A DNA stretch of 64,000 bases from Verrucosispora sp. NA02020 (GCF_013364215.1 NZ_CP054924.1:9074-73073), one strand, 5' to 3'. Shown: positions 17,765 to 26,584, numbered from the stretch's first letter. Made by a program: numbers and translations. The notes: generated by a model from the letters alone, not told the origin.

Positions 17765-18085
17765 GTGACTGATGCCCCGGGGCCTCCCCTCTCGCCGCGG
17801 CTGCTTCCCACCGGCAGTTGCTGGTGCGGTTGCGGCAGAGAAACCACTGTGGGCTCCTACTTCGTCCGCGGTCATGACAAGACGGCAGAAGCGGCCTTGA
17901 TGGCGCTGGAGTACGGCAGCTCCGTGCCGCAGTTCCTTCACCGTCACGGCTTCGGCCCACACAGGTCCGTGACCGACACAGCTGTCGATGCCGCCGACTG
18001 CCCGTGGATCCGCTGTACCCGCTGCGATTACGCGGGGGCCCCGGAGAGCGTCCGCCGGCACGAGACCAAGCACGACCAGCCATGA
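17765..18085 (+). CDS. Small Cys-rich zinc-binding protein
   Basis: The start is GTG at 17765 (VTDAPGPPLSP), because a -10 box ends 6 bases earlier and implies a leaderless message; a TTG at 17744 lies inside the promoter. The protein has 106 residues. Its first part, SCWCGCGRETTVGSYFVRGH, resembles a Cys/His module seen in many actinobacterial small proteins. The end (CPWIRCTRCDYAGAPESVRRH, continuing to ETKH) contains a C-x4-C-x2-C group and a C2H2-like tail. It is probably a nucleic-acid-binding regulator whose promoter carries three iterated operator-like repeats. No specific family is assigned. Confidence 0.65.
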   Translation: MTDAPGPPLSPRLLPTGSCWCGCGRETTVGSYFVRGHDKTAEAALMALEYGSSVPQFLHRHGFGPHRSVTDTAVDAADCPWIRCTRCDYAGAPESVRRHETKHDQP

Positions 18086-18126
18086 CCCCACCCCCGTTGG
18101 ATGAAACGAGGACACGTGACTGACGG

Positions 18127-19032
18127 GTGCCGCCCGTGATCAACCTGCCATTCCGCTGGCCCGGCCGCTTCTGGAGAGGAAATCTCCACACCCACTCGAA
18201 CCTTTCCGACGGGGCGTTGCCGCCCGAGGAGGTCGTCCGCCGCTACCAAGAGGCCGGCTACGACTTTCTGGCCATCACCGATCACTTCCGAGCCAAGTAC
18301 GGCTTTCCGCTCGCAGACACCCGTGAGCTGCGCTCCCCCGGTTTCACCACACTGTTGGGCGCGGAGCTGCACCCTCCGCGTACGGAGTTCTCCTCGGAGT
18401 GGCACATCCTCGCCGTCGGGCTGCCACTGGACTTCCCATCGCCTGAACCTACTGAGAATGCAGCCCAGCTGGCACGCCGGGCACGAGCAGCCGGCGCGTT
18501 CGTCGGCCTGGCCCATCCGGCAGCCTCACTACTCACCGCCGCCGACGCGGAGAGCCTGGATGCCGCGCACGCCGTCGAGGTCTACAACGCCCTCGCGGCT
18601 CGCGAGGACCGTGGTGACAGCTGGCATCTGACCGACGTCCTCCTCAATCGGGGGCACCGGCTCACCGCGTATGCGGCCGACGATGCACACTTCCAGCCCC
18701 AGGACCCGCCGGGCTGCGCGGCCTGGGTTCAGGTACGAGCGGAGTCCCTCGCCCCCGAGCCTCTGCTCGCTGCGCTCAAGGCCGGCCACTACTACTCGAG
18801 CACCGGCCCCGAGCTGTACGACGTCCAGGTCAACGCTGGATTCGTCACCGTCACCTGCTCGCCCGTCAGCAAGGTATTGGTCACAGGAGGCAACCCTGGG
18901 GCCCAGGTGATTCACGGCGAGGCTCTCCAGGAGTGTTCTCTGCCCCTGGCGATGTTCAAGCGTGGTTGGTGTCGAATCACGGTCGAGAACTCCGACGGAC
19001 AGCGCGCCTGGACCAATCCGATCTATCTTTGA
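18127..19032 (+). CDS. PHP-domain metal-dependent phosphoesterase
   Basis: A 301-residue protein starting at GTG. The PHP metal site is intact: H21 and H23 in NLHTHSNLSDG with D28, AITDHF for the third histidine, GAELHPP for the bridging acid, LAHPAA, and AADDAHF near residue 180. PHP enzymes hydrolyse phosphoester bonds in nucleotides, DNA ends or small phosphates. The last 70 residues form a small beta domain (YDVQVNAGFVTVTCSPVSKV) seen in PHP proteins related to histidinol phosphatase and CehA. The substrate is unknown. It stands upstream of a 189-residue protein and the NUDIX/ART fusion in the same direction, and may belong to the same accessory module. Confidence 0.85.
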   Translation: MPPVINLPFRWPGRFWRGNLHTHSNLSDGALPPEEVVRRYQEAGYDFLAITDHFRAKYGFPLADTRELRSPGFTTLLGAELHPPRTEFSSEWHILAVGLPLDFPSPEPTENAAQLARRARAAGAFVGLAHPAASLLTAADAESLDAAHAVEVYNALAAREDRGDSWHLTDVLLNRGHRLTAYAADDAHFQPQDPPGCAAWVQVRAESLAPEPLLAALKAGHYYSSTGPELYDVQVNAGFVTVTCSPVSKVLVTGGNPGAQVIHGEALQECSLPLAMFKRGWCRITVENSDGQRAWTNPIYL

Positions 19033-19124
19033 GCAGGCATCGACCGAAGGTCCGACGCGCTCACGACCACTGATTTTGGCATTCAGGTTACTGCCGGTCA
19101 CGTCTGAGAAGGGGAATCATCGTC

Positions 19125-19694
19125 ATGCTCTGGCCCGCTCTTCGGGTGCTCTCACAAGGAGAGTTGACAACGAGCCAGCAACTGCAACTACGCCACATGC
19201 TTCAGCTCGACGACACTCCTCGCACCGAAGGGCCCGCAGCAGCGACAAGCATCGCCCACCGCGTTCTCGCCGACAGCCCCGACAACCGCCTCGTTCTCGA
19301 CCTCGCTCGTACCGGTGAATCCGGCTGGGTGCTCGCCCTGTTCTTCGAGGGGACCCCACCCACCGCCGACACCGTCGCCGATCACCGCACCCTGCTCCGC
19401 AGTGCTGTCGAGCAGTTCGGTCTCACCCTCGTCGAGGTCACTCCCGCCGCCACCGCCGACGAGGTCCACACCCCGCCTCACGAGCCGACCAGCGCCGGTA
19501 AGCCGACCATCGGCACCGTCTGGGACCTTCCGTACGACGACCTGGACCACCTGTGGCCACACGTCGGCCTACGGAAGACGGCCCCCGCAGACGTAAAGGC
19601 AGCCAAGCTACGCGAAGTGATGCGCAGCCCGGCATGGTCGGCCGCACCCCCGATTCTCCGCCGTCAAGCGGAAGCCTTCCTCGACGAACTCTGA
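19125..19694 (+). CDS. Hypothetical protein preceding the NUDIX-ART fusion
   Basis: A 189-residue soluble protein starting at ATG, with GAAGGGG upstream. No known motif is recognised. The first 110 residues look like a mixed alpha/beta domain (ADSPDNRLVLDLARTGESGW). A linker and a short C-terminal domain follow (GTVWDLPYDDLDHLWPHVGL), where LRKTAPADVKAAKLREVM is helical. It lies 76 bases upstream of the 1136-residue fusion in the same orientation. A partner, chaperone or immunity role for the fusion is possible but rests only on adjacency. Confidence 0.65.
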   Translation: MLWPALRVLSQGELTTSQQLQLRHMLQLDDTPRTEGPAAATSIAHRVLADSPDNRLVLDLARTGESGWVLALFFEGTPPTADTVADHRTLLRSAVEQFGLTLVEVTPAATADEVHTPPHEPTSAGKPTIGTVWDLPYDDLDHLWPHVGLRKTAPADVKAAKLREVMRSPAWSAAPPILRRQAEAFLDEL

Positions 19695-19770
19695 TCGGCC
19701 ACGCCGCCCCGTCACGTGACAGGCGGCAGCGAAATGACCGGACGCGAACACCACAACCAGGAGAACCCGG

Positions 19771-22700
19771 GTGAACGAACGGCCCACCGATGACCTGAGC
19801 AGGGCGAACACGTCGGTGCCGGCCCTGCCCGCCATCGCCGGGGACGGTTGGGTGAACTGCGCCCAGGGCCACGCGCACTGGGGCAGGTTCGGCGCGGCAG
19901 GACTGCTGCCCGTCCACCGATCCGTCGACGGAGAAGCCTACGTACTCATGCACCATCGAGGTACCCACACGGATCAAGGCGGGACCTGGGCGCTACTCGG
20001 TGGTGCACGTGACAGCCACGAGTCGGCGGTAGAAGCCGCACTTCGCGAGGCCGCCGAGGAGAGTGACCTGGTTGCCGCCAGCGCCCGCTTCGAGCTGGTC
20101 GTCCGCGATGACCACGGGGGCTGGTCGTACGACACGGTGATCGTCTCCTTCGACCAGCGAGCAGCGGTACGGCCGGTCGAGGACGAGTCCGTTGCGGTGG
20201 ACTGGGTGCCACTTTCCGAGGTCCAGGACCTCCGACTCCATCCCGGCTTCGCCGCTAGCTGGCCGAAAATCCAGTCGGCACTCGATGACATGTGGGGCAC
20301 AGAGTCGTTCAGGGCCGCAGCGACACCTGCCACCGTGCAGGCAGTCACCGCACCGTCGTTGCCGGCGCACCCGGCCACCGACGCCCAGGTGGTGGCTCGG
20401 ACAGCACTCGACCATGGTGATGGCATCGCCCACAGAGCGCTGGTCACCTTCAGCGATGACACCCTCGCAGTCCTCGATCAGTACGTGCAGGTGCAGGACG
20501 CACACCTTAAGGTCCTCGATGCCTATGTTGGTCGAGCGGTCGGCGCTCGTGTCCCTCTCACCTACCCACTCGGCTCCCGGGACGTCTACACCGACTACAT
20601 GCCGGGCGAGCCGGCCTCCGCCCACTACCTCAGCCTCAGAAAGCTGGCGGACGACGGAGTACCGGCAACCCGCGACGGCGTCTGCCTCGGTCTGTATTTC
20701 GCGCTCACCGCCACTCACGGCGTCGATGTCGATCAGGTCCTCCTCGGTGCACAGCAGAGTCTGATCACCGTCACTGACTCAGTCAGCTCGCACGGCGCCC
20801 TCCCAGACGCAGCCAACCCCTTCGTCCAGACGTTCTACCGTCAGGTCGAGCCCCACGTGTTCGCCTGGGTGGACAACCCGATTTCCGCTGTCGACGTCGA
20901 GATCGTGCGGCGACAGCTGGACGGCCTGCGCCCCGTCTTCGAGCAGTTCGGTCGCTCGGACCTGCATGACACAGTCATGGAACGGTTCGGCCAAGTCGCG
21001 GCGCATGCAGTCGGGACAGTTCCGCTGCTTCCACTTCTGCCTGGAGACCGGATCGCGCTCCCCGCCTCGGTACCCCGGCGGCATGCCGCCCTGGCCCCGC
21101 CACCGGGTTCGCCGGAGCGAACCGACCAGCAGCAGATCAGCGAGGCGCTGCTGACCGACGACGGCCGGATCACCGAAACCGGTCAGGCCAAGACCATCGC
21201 CATCGAAGCCATCGCCGAGCGGATGCGGTCCTCGACGCCCGAACTCGTTCTGGCGGCGTTCGGTTTGGCCGTCGGCACCGACATGGCGCATCGACTAGGT
21301 GACGGGCGGTACGTCCTCGCGCCGCACAACGAGCAGTACCCCTCAATGGGGGCAGATGTCCTCCACGTCGACGAGCTCGATGAGGCCAACCCGCGACACG
21401 CTCCCGACAGGGTGGTGCGCATGGATGATCCCCATGCCGAGATACTCGTGCGCTGGATCGGGGTCAGCGAACTCATGAGCTCCTGGTCGTACGGATCCAA
21501 CAACAACGTGCGGGTACTGGCCCTGCAGGAAGCCGCCAAGGAAGAGTTCGGCCTCACCGAGGTGCTGGAGTGGCGCATGGATTCGAAGACGCGCAACGCC
21601 GTGGCCTTGGAACTCGACTACAACCGTGACGCGCTACGAGACTTCCTGCGCACCCAGTACGAGATGACCCAAGAGACCCTGGCCAGCCGCAACATCACCG
21701 AGGTACTCGTCTACCGGGCGCTGACCTGGCAGGAGGGGGCAGCACGGCCGAGCTGGTCCGGCTTGAGCGTCGGCGACACCTTCGAGGCACGTCAGCGGCC
21801 GTTGGCGAGCTGGGCCGCCGACCGGCAGATCGTCGCTGACTGGCTGGAGAAGCGCGGCGGCCACGCCGTGATCCTGGTTGACCGCAAGCCCGCTCGAGAC
21901 GTGCTTTCCATCCCTGCCACAGGGATGGGCTACTTCGCGCAGAAGGAGTTGGTCACACTACCGGGCGACGGCCTGGTCACCCTGGATGGCGTCATCACCG
22001 GCAAAGCCCCAGCCGTCGAAGCCGAACAGACCGCAGCCAGCAGCATCAGTCTCGGCGCCCCGTCCCTGGAAGATGCCGCACCCGCCACCACGAACGGCAC
22101 CGACGAACGGCAGGTACCGGCCAAGCGATGGGACCCCCTGCCCATCACAGCCCGGCTCGATCCCGCCGACCCGGTGGACAGCCGGATCATCCGCGTCCTC
22201 GACGGCGAAGACGAGGCGCCCGACTGGTGGCCACGAGACGACTCGGGTTACGCCATCACCAAACGGGACCTGGACTTCCTCGGCATCAACCCGGTTCAGG
22301 TCAAGTGGATGCTTACCGGTGAGGCACCCATGGGCATGACCCCGGACCTCTACCGACGGTTCGGCGCGGAGATGCTGGAGGCGCTCCGAAACGACGGCAT
22401 CGACCCGGCGCAGGTCGACATCCGCATCAAAGGAACCGGAGCAGGGTTCTTCTCCGGGCAACACAAGACGATGCTAAGGGAAGAGGACCTCCCCGCCGAG
22501 CCAACGACCAGGCAGCGCCTCCGAGACTGGTTCGGCGCAGGTCAGGACCGTCCCCTGCGCCGCCCGTACGACGCCATGTGGCGCCTCGGCATAGAACGAG
22601 AGCCGAGCGACATCGACCTCGACATCAACAGCACCGCGATGGTGCGAGCCGCCCGCACGTTCTGGCGATCCCACCACTCCGACCGCTATCTGGGCGACTT

Positions 22701-23181
22701 CATGAACGGCCACGGCTACCTGGACAAACAGACTGCCATGGGTGCCCTTCCCGCCTTGGCCGAGTGGTCCCGGAAATGGGAGGAGACGCTGGGCAGACCG
22801 CTGTCCCTGGGGATCTTCGAATCCAGCGGACCGTTCGACGCGACCGTGCTCGGCCGTTCCCTCTCCTCTCATTTCCGGGACACAGACTGGGTCATCCACA
22901 GCCCTGACGCCCCGATGGCGTGGCGCAATCCCCGGCCCAGGAGTACGGAGCTGGCTGGTTCACGCGGTGAACCCATCCCATCGACCACGCCTGCAGAGCC
23001 GCAGATCGCGATCTCGCAACCTTCGGGGACTTCCTCAGCGGCTGCAGCGGCTGCTAAGGCCTTCCCAAGGAGCACCCGCCGGTCATTGCCCACCCAACCG
23101 TCCACGCGTCAGAGTGATCAGTCCGGGCCAGCCAGGCCCCGGAGCCGCGAAGACGGGAAGAGCGAGGAGACCACGCGGTAA
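19771..23181 (+). CDS. Four-domain fusion: NUDIX, kinase-like, ADP-ribosyltransferase-like, nucleotidyltransferase-like
   Basis: A 1136-residue cytoplasmic protein starting at GTG after AGGAGAACCCG. Residues 40-175 are a NUDIX hydrolase; GGARDSHESAVEAALREAAE begins the box, which continues ESDL, so the usual Gly near its end is Asp. Residues 205-420 resemble a degenerate phosphotransferase/kinase fold (ALVTFSDDTLAVLDQ, DAYVGRAVGARVP, VYTDYMPGEPASA) and lack a clear catalytic D-x-N. Residues 640-735 match the R-S-E pattern of ADP-ribosyltransferases: R649 (VYRALTW), S680 (PLASWAAD) and E726 (AQKELVTLPGD). Residues 860-1025 carry a nucleotidyltransferase-like core (IKGTGAGFFSG, EPSDIDLDINS). 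The tail is disordered. NAD- or nucleotide-related conflict chemistry is plausible; the domain calls other than NUDIX are by motif only. Confidence 0.75.
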   Translation: MNERPTDDLSRANTSVPALPAIAGDGWVNCAQGHAHWGRFGAAGLLPVHRSVDGEAYVLMHHRGTHTDQGGTWALLGGARDSHESAVEAALREAAEESDLVAASARFELVVRDDHGGWSYDTVIVSFDQRAAVRPVEDESVAVDWVPLSEVQDLRLHPGFAASWPKIQSALDDMWGTESFRAAATPATVQAVTAPSLPAHPATDAQVVARTALDHGDGIAHRALVTFSDDTLAVLDQYVQVQDAHLKVLDAYVGRAVGARVPLTYPLGSRDVYTDYMPGEPASAHYLSLRKLADDGVPATRDGVCLGLYFALTATHGVDVDQVLLGAQQSLITVTDSVSSHGALPDAANPFVQTFYRQVEPHVFAWVDNPISAVDVEIVRRQLDGLRPVFEQFGRSDLHDTVMERFGQVAAHAVGTVPLLPLLPGDRIALPASVPRRHAALAPPPGSPERTDQQQISEALLTDDGRITETGQAKTIAIEAIAERMRSSTPELVLAAFGLAVGTDMAHRLGDGRYVLAPHNEQYPSMGADVLHVDELDEANPRHAPDRVVRMDDPHAEILVRWIGVSELMSSWSYGSNNNVRVLALQEAAKEEFGLTEVLEWRMDSKTRNAVALELDYNRDALRDFLRTQYEMTQETLASRNITEVLVYRALTWQEGAARPSWSGLSVGDTFEARQRPLASWAADRQIVADWLEKRGGHAVILVDRKPARDVLSIPATGMGYFAQKELVTLPGDGLVTLDGVITGKAPAVEAEQTAASSISLGAPSLEDAAPATTNGTDERQVPAKRWDPLPITARLDPADPVDSRIIRVLDGEDEAPDWWPRDDSGYAITKRDLDFLGINPVQVKWMLTGEAPMGMTPDLYRRFGAEMLEALRNDGIDPAQVDIRIKGTGAGFFSGQHKTMLREEDLPAEPTTRQRLRDWFGAGQDRPLRRPYDAMWRLGIEREPSDIDLDINSTAMVRAARTFWRSHHSDRYLGDFMNGHGYLDKQTAMGALPALAEWSRKWEETLGRPLSLGIFESSGPFDATVLGRSLSSHFRDTDWVIHSPDAPMAWRNPRPRSTELAGSRGEPIPSTTPAEPQIAISQPSGTSSAAAAAAKAFPRSTRRSLPTQPSTRQSDQSGPARPRSREDGKSEETTR

Positions 23182-23444
23182 CTGGTGCCATGAGGGCAGC
23201 CGGAGAGGACGACTACGTGCGGTCCTATCCACCCTGGTGCCGGAAAGCTGGTCGCCAACAGAACGATCCGGCTCACCGCCGCTGACTCAGTCTCATTTCG
23301 GCCCGCATCGATAAGCCACGGCCCCCTGCTCCTGCAGCCCTCCGATCGGGCTGAAAAGCGCCGACGTCGTCCGCGCGCTGGCCCAGGTTGCCCGGCGGGA
23401 GCGTCCCGCCGTGAAAATCCGGGGCGTCGTGGAACAGAACCACG

Positions 23445-23476
23445 GCTGGTTGTCGTGAGGGGGCATGACAACCAGC
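23445..23476. promoter_or_regulatory. Perfect 10-bp inverted repeat overlapping a start region
   Basis: GCTGGTTGTC and GACAACCAGC, perfectly complementary, flank a 12-base loop that contains GAGGGGG. The ATG at 23465 lies at the loop/stem junction. It could be an operator for the downstream HTH protein or an RNA hairpin that controls translation initiation. Confidence 0.5.
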
Positions 23477-24703
23477 ATCGTGATGACGGGTGAAACCATG
23501 ACCGACGACTTCCATCAGCCCGATGATCCACTCAACCCGCTGCTCAACCCGACCGACGAGCGTGCGGAGCCAGGCATGTACCCGCGGATGAGGAACCTGT
23601 CCGCTGCCTTCGCGTACCGGGGAGTGGTTCGAGCTCTCGACCCAGCACCTCCGGAGTACGTGACCGTACCGCTGTCTGTCGGCATGGCCGGAGATCCACG
23701 CCCCGCCGTCGCGGTGGCGCAGTGGAACCTGCTGTGGGAGTCCGCGCAGTTCCGCCGGCGCTATTTCGGCGAGGAGGACCTCCCAGCGCCCCTGTACAAG
23801 GTGGCCGACAGCGGCGACCTGAACGTCGTCTTCGTCCCGCGTACCCGCTCGCGATACTACGAGTACGCTCCGCTGTTCCATCTGCTTCCGCGAGCCGCCC
23901 TCGCCAGGCACGGTCTCCCGCTGTTGGGCTCCGGAATCTGGCCCTTCTCGGTCCAGCTAGGCGACATCGACGCGTACCTCCCGGCCAACTTCCAAGCCCG
24001 GCTGTCCCGGGCCTGGGCCGGCACCGTGTGGCGTCATCTAATGCCGCAGTATCAGTCCCCGATCAGCGGATTCACCGCGAACGATCCAATCCGGATCCTT
24101 GCGCACAACCTTGACTTCTGGATCCCACCGGTCACTGCGGTGACCCAGAACGTCCTCCGCGACTTTCCTGAGGTAGCCAACGGAATCACGCCCGAACCCG
24201 TGCGACTGCAGGACGGGTCTCTGCTGGAAGGGGCCGTCGCGGCAAACCCTCGGACAGGGGGAGACATTTGGCAGGGGGAGGAAGAGGCTGCGGAGGTGGT
24301 ACGCCAGACGGTCGAGGCCGCCGACGCTGACGGACGGCTGCGCGGCATCCTCGATGCCGTGCGCTCACATCGCTGCGAGGACGACTTCTCCTCCCGATGG
24401 ACAGGTGCCCGCGAGGACTTCGAGCGCAAGCTCTACAACAAGCGCTCGAAGATCAAGGTCCGCTTCGTTGAACTGACCGACACCATCCCAGTGCACGGGC
24501 CGGAGACCGAGGTCGTGGGTCAGATGCTCTGCGGCGACTTTCTGGCGCTGCTCAACGAACGCGATCGCACGGTGGTCGTGCTGCTCAACAGCGGCATCAC
24601 CAAGCTAACCGAGGTCGCGTCCCTGATGGGGTACCGCAACCACAGCGCTGTCTCGAAGCGCCTGGACAAGATCCGGCAGCAGGCCGCCCGCTTCTTTAAC
24701 TGA
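23465..24703 (+). CDS. Hypothetical protein with C-terminal sigma-like HTH
   Basis: A 412-residue protein at most. ATG at 23465 is inside an inverted repeat; ATG at 23498 (MTDDFHQPDD) is a reasonable alternative. The central region (about 60-300) is an unrecognised globular domain with many aromatic residues (RRYFGEEDLPAPLYKVADSG). The C-terminus, LNSGITKLTEVASLMGYRNH followed by SAVSKRLDKIRQQ, is a helix-turn-helix like sigma-70 region 4. I infer a DNA-binding regulator or sensor with an unknown input domain. It is followed after 45 bases by the 66-residue membrane protein. Confidence 0.65.
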   Translation: MTTSIVMTGETMTDDFHQPDDPLNPLLNPTDERAEPGMYPRMRNLSAAFAYRGVVRALDPAPPEYVTVPLSVGMAGDPRPAVAVAQWNLLWESAQFRRRYFGEEDLPAPLYKVADSGDLNVVFVPRTRSRYYEYAPLFHLLPRAALARHGLPLLGSGIWPFSVQLGDIDAYLPANFQARLSRAWAGTVWRHLMPQYQSPISGFTANDPIRILAHNLDFWIPPVTAVTQNVLRDFPEVANGITPEPVRLQDGSLLEGAVAANPRTGGDIWQGEEEAAEVVRQTVEAADADGRLRGILDAVRSHRCEDDFSSRWTGAREDFERKLYNKRSKIKVRFVELTDTIPVHGPETEVVGQMLCGDFLALLNERDRTVVVLLNSGITKLTEVASLMGYRNHSAVSKRLDKIRQQAARFFN

Positions 24704-24748
24704 CTCCAAGGCCGTCCAAGAAGCTCGACCCTCGAAAGGCTCCCTCTG

Positions 24749-24949
24749 TTGACCAGCGTGACCGTCCGCAGCCTCTGGCTCGCGATCGCCGCTCTAACCG
24801 CCGGCCTCGTCGGCGCCGCCGCTGGCATCCTCGCTTGGGCTGGCGGCCTCAACCCACCTACCGCCGTGCTGACCGGCGGTGGCAGCTTCGCCGGCACCAT
24901 GTTGCTCATACTCACTGCCATCCAGTTCACTACCGGCGAGCCGCGATGA
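24749..24949 (+). CDS. 66-residue two-segment membrane protein, copy 2
   Basis: It starts at TTG, 66 residues, with hydrophobic segments near 9-31 and 38-58 around GGLNPPTAVL. It is the paralogue of the protein at 3770-3970. The upstream leader is also shared (GAAGCTCGACCCTCGAAAGG), as is the sequence around the stop. This copy follows an HTH-containing gene, whereas copy 1 lies divergent from an HTH-like gene, so both copies neighbour a putative DNA-binding protein. Function unknown. Confidence 0.7.
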   Translation: MTSVTVRSLWLAIAALTAGLVGAAAGILAWAGGLNPPTAVLTGGGSFAGTMLLILTAIQFTTGEPR

Positions 24950-25432
24950 GGCAGGTAACCTGCGAGCTGGTCCCCGGAAAACTAGCTCGAAGACTTGCTC
25001 CACCGCGCCGACGCCGCGCTGGTGTGCGGCGGCGGCCAGGGACAGGTGTCCAGCTCAGGTGGTAGCGGCTTGTGGCGAGCGGACGCTACTCGGACCCGAC
25101 ACAGCGCTGTGGTAACGACGCGACGAACTCGCGATGCCCACGCGGACCTGGTGGGCGACGACGTCGCAGTGCGGGCAGGTCGGCACCGGCCTGGCCGTCG
25201 GCGGTCGGATCCGACCGTGGTCGGTACAGGTCCAGTCACCGGCGCGTAACGTGGGTGTCAGTCGGCCCCAGCCCACGCTCACGCCGGGGACGCTACCGCC
25301 ACCCGAGACTTCAAGAAGAAGTTCTCCCTGTTCTTCTCCACGATGTCGGGGGTGTACCGCATCCTCTACGTGAGGAGCATCCTCAGAACTTCCTCAGCGG
25401 AACGGATTGAGTCAACACACCGGCCGGTCCTT

Positions 25433-25448
25433 GTATCAGCTCTGATAC
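25433..25448. promoter_or_regulatory. Operator-like palindrome
   Basis: GTATCAG-CT-CTGATAC is a perfect palindrome with 7-base arms and a 2-base centre, the form bound by dimeric TetR- or GntR-type repressors. No regulated gene starts immediately beside it. Confidence 0.45.
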
Positions 25449-25480
25449 GTCTTAGGGTGGGATGACGTAGAAATAGGTGA

Positions 25481-25506
25481 GGGCGGGAAGCTGACGCTCC
25501 CCGCCC
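25481..25506 (-). terminator. Terminator of the minus-strand 66-residue gene
   Basis: GGGCGGG and CCCGCCC, separated by 12 bases, form a stable GC hairpin 8 bases beyond the stop of the minus-strand gene ending at 25514. Confidence 0.55.
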
Positions 25507-25513
25507 CCGGGAA

Positions 25514-25714
25514 TCACCGGTGACGTCGGCCTAGGAACCAGTTCACCGATGTATGCCCCAGCACCGCGAGGGCCTTCGCCGCCACGGCGAGGCCCTCGCG
25601 CTGGTTGTAGGCCGCCATCAGGGCGGCCAGCTCCAGCGCAGGCCTCACGATCTGCCACACCCGCTCGGTTCGCGAGGTGACCCGCGGAGGGTCCTGCTCC
25701 GGCTGTTGTCGCAC
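25514..25714 (-). CDS. Small hypothetical protein
   Basis: The start is GTG at 25714, chosen because GAGAGGAGG lies 6 bases upstream; the frame stays open to 25891 but that extension lacks such a site. It has 66 residues. The core SRTERVWQIVRPALELAALM, followed by AAYNQREGLAVAAKALAVLG, is an amphipathic helical hairpin that may associate with the membrane or with itself. No family is recognised. A terminator hairpin follows directly, so it is probably a single-gene transcript. Confidence 0.6.
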   Translation of the reverse strand: MRQQPEQDPPRVTSRTERVWQIVRPALELAALMAAYNQREGLAVAAKALAVLGHTSVNWFLGRRHR

Positions 25715-26058
25715 CGTGTTCCTCCTCTCCGGCTCCGGGGTTCGGAGCCCCGCGGTCGCTCCGAGAAGCGGCGCCGGATGGTAGGAGGTCCACGGTTGGT
25801 GACAACCGCAGTGCCGAGAGATGACGGTATCCCACAGACCCGACACATCAGCGGCGCTGTCCAGGTTCGACACGCCGGTGACGGCGCACATCTGTGCGAG
25901 GTGTCGCCAGTGAAGGCTGATGTCCCCTCGCCGCTGGCGAGGCGGCTAGCCGGGGTGAGATCGGGTGATGACGTCAGAGCAGGTGTTGGGACGAGCGAAA
26001 AGCCCTGCGCCGCCTCGTCGACATCTTGGTTCAGGCGCCGTTCTGAGTCCTGGACCGT
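25715..26058. other. Intergenic gap without a supported gene
   Basis: This 344-base gap should hold the promoter of the 66-residue gene. No tRNA, strong hairpin or long repeat was seen. The open frames crossing it lack starts or plausible composition. Confidence 0.45.
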
Positions 26059-26577
26059 TCAGCCACCGGCCGTGATGTGCTCGCATACCCGGCGGGGCCG
26101 GTAGCCGCCCGGGACGTCAGCGCCGATGATGTTCCAGAACGGCGGCGAGCCATCGATGTGCCCGCCGAGGGTGTGCCAGGCGTAGCCGGGGTTTTCCCTG
26201 CGCAGCGCCGCGAGACCGGCGGCGGCGAGGCCACGGCGGCGGTAGGCCGGCAGAGTGTGCGGCTGCTCGACCCAGCCGGTCCGGCACCGATGACATATCT
26301 GGTAGTCGACCGCGAACACAAACTCGTCCCGTACGGAGGCGTCATCGGGGTCGTGGCCGCGTAGGTTCGCCGCGCGCATCCGCCAGCCGATCCGCTCGTT
26401 CGAGACGGTGTCCTGCCACGGCGTGGCCAGCCGGGGCACGATCGGCCAGCCGGACCGGCGCGGCCACCGACCTCCGGTCAACCGCAGAAGCAGGTCGCGC
26501 CACGGCTCACGCCCGAGCATCGCCGTACTGGCCACCAGGTCCCGGATCTCGGCATCACGCGAGCCGGTGTCGGTCAT
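26059..26577 (-). CDS. GNAT-like acetyltransferase, tentative
   Basis: The start is ATG at 26577 (MTDTGSRDAE), 7 bases after the preceding gene's stop; 172 residues. The middle contains paired cysteines (ICHRCRTGW). It is followed by LPAYRRRGLAAAGLAALRRE, which resembles the Q/R-x-x-G-x-A acetyl-CoA loop of GNAT enzymes, and WHTLGGHIDGSPPFWNIIGA, reminiscent of the terminal GNAT strand. The substrate is unknown. It forms a pair with the upstream 99-residue gene. The assignment is by motif appearance only. Confidence 0.55.
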   Translation of the reverse strand: MTDTGSRDAEIRDLVASTAMLGREPWRDLLLRLTGGRWPRRSGWPIVPRLATPWQDTVSNERIGWRMRAANLRGHDPDDASVRDEFVFAVDYQICHRCRTGWVEQPHTLPAYRRRGLAAAGLAALRRENPGYAWHTLGGHIDGSPPFWNIIGADVPGGYRPRRVCEHITAGG

Positions 26578-26584
26578 GGGCGGC

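Larger units (their letters stand above)
24950..25513. other. Intergenic region with weak coding traces
   Basis: No convincing gene is seen. On the minus strand, 25055-25282 could encode 75 residues with a C-x-DHG...CPHC pattern that looks like a small zinc ribbon, but it has no good start. A plus-strand stretch near 25305-25400 reads TRDFKKKFSLFFSTMSGVYR without a start and may be a gene remnant. An operator-like palindrome (25433) and a terminator (25481) lie at the right-hand end. Confidence 0.45.
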
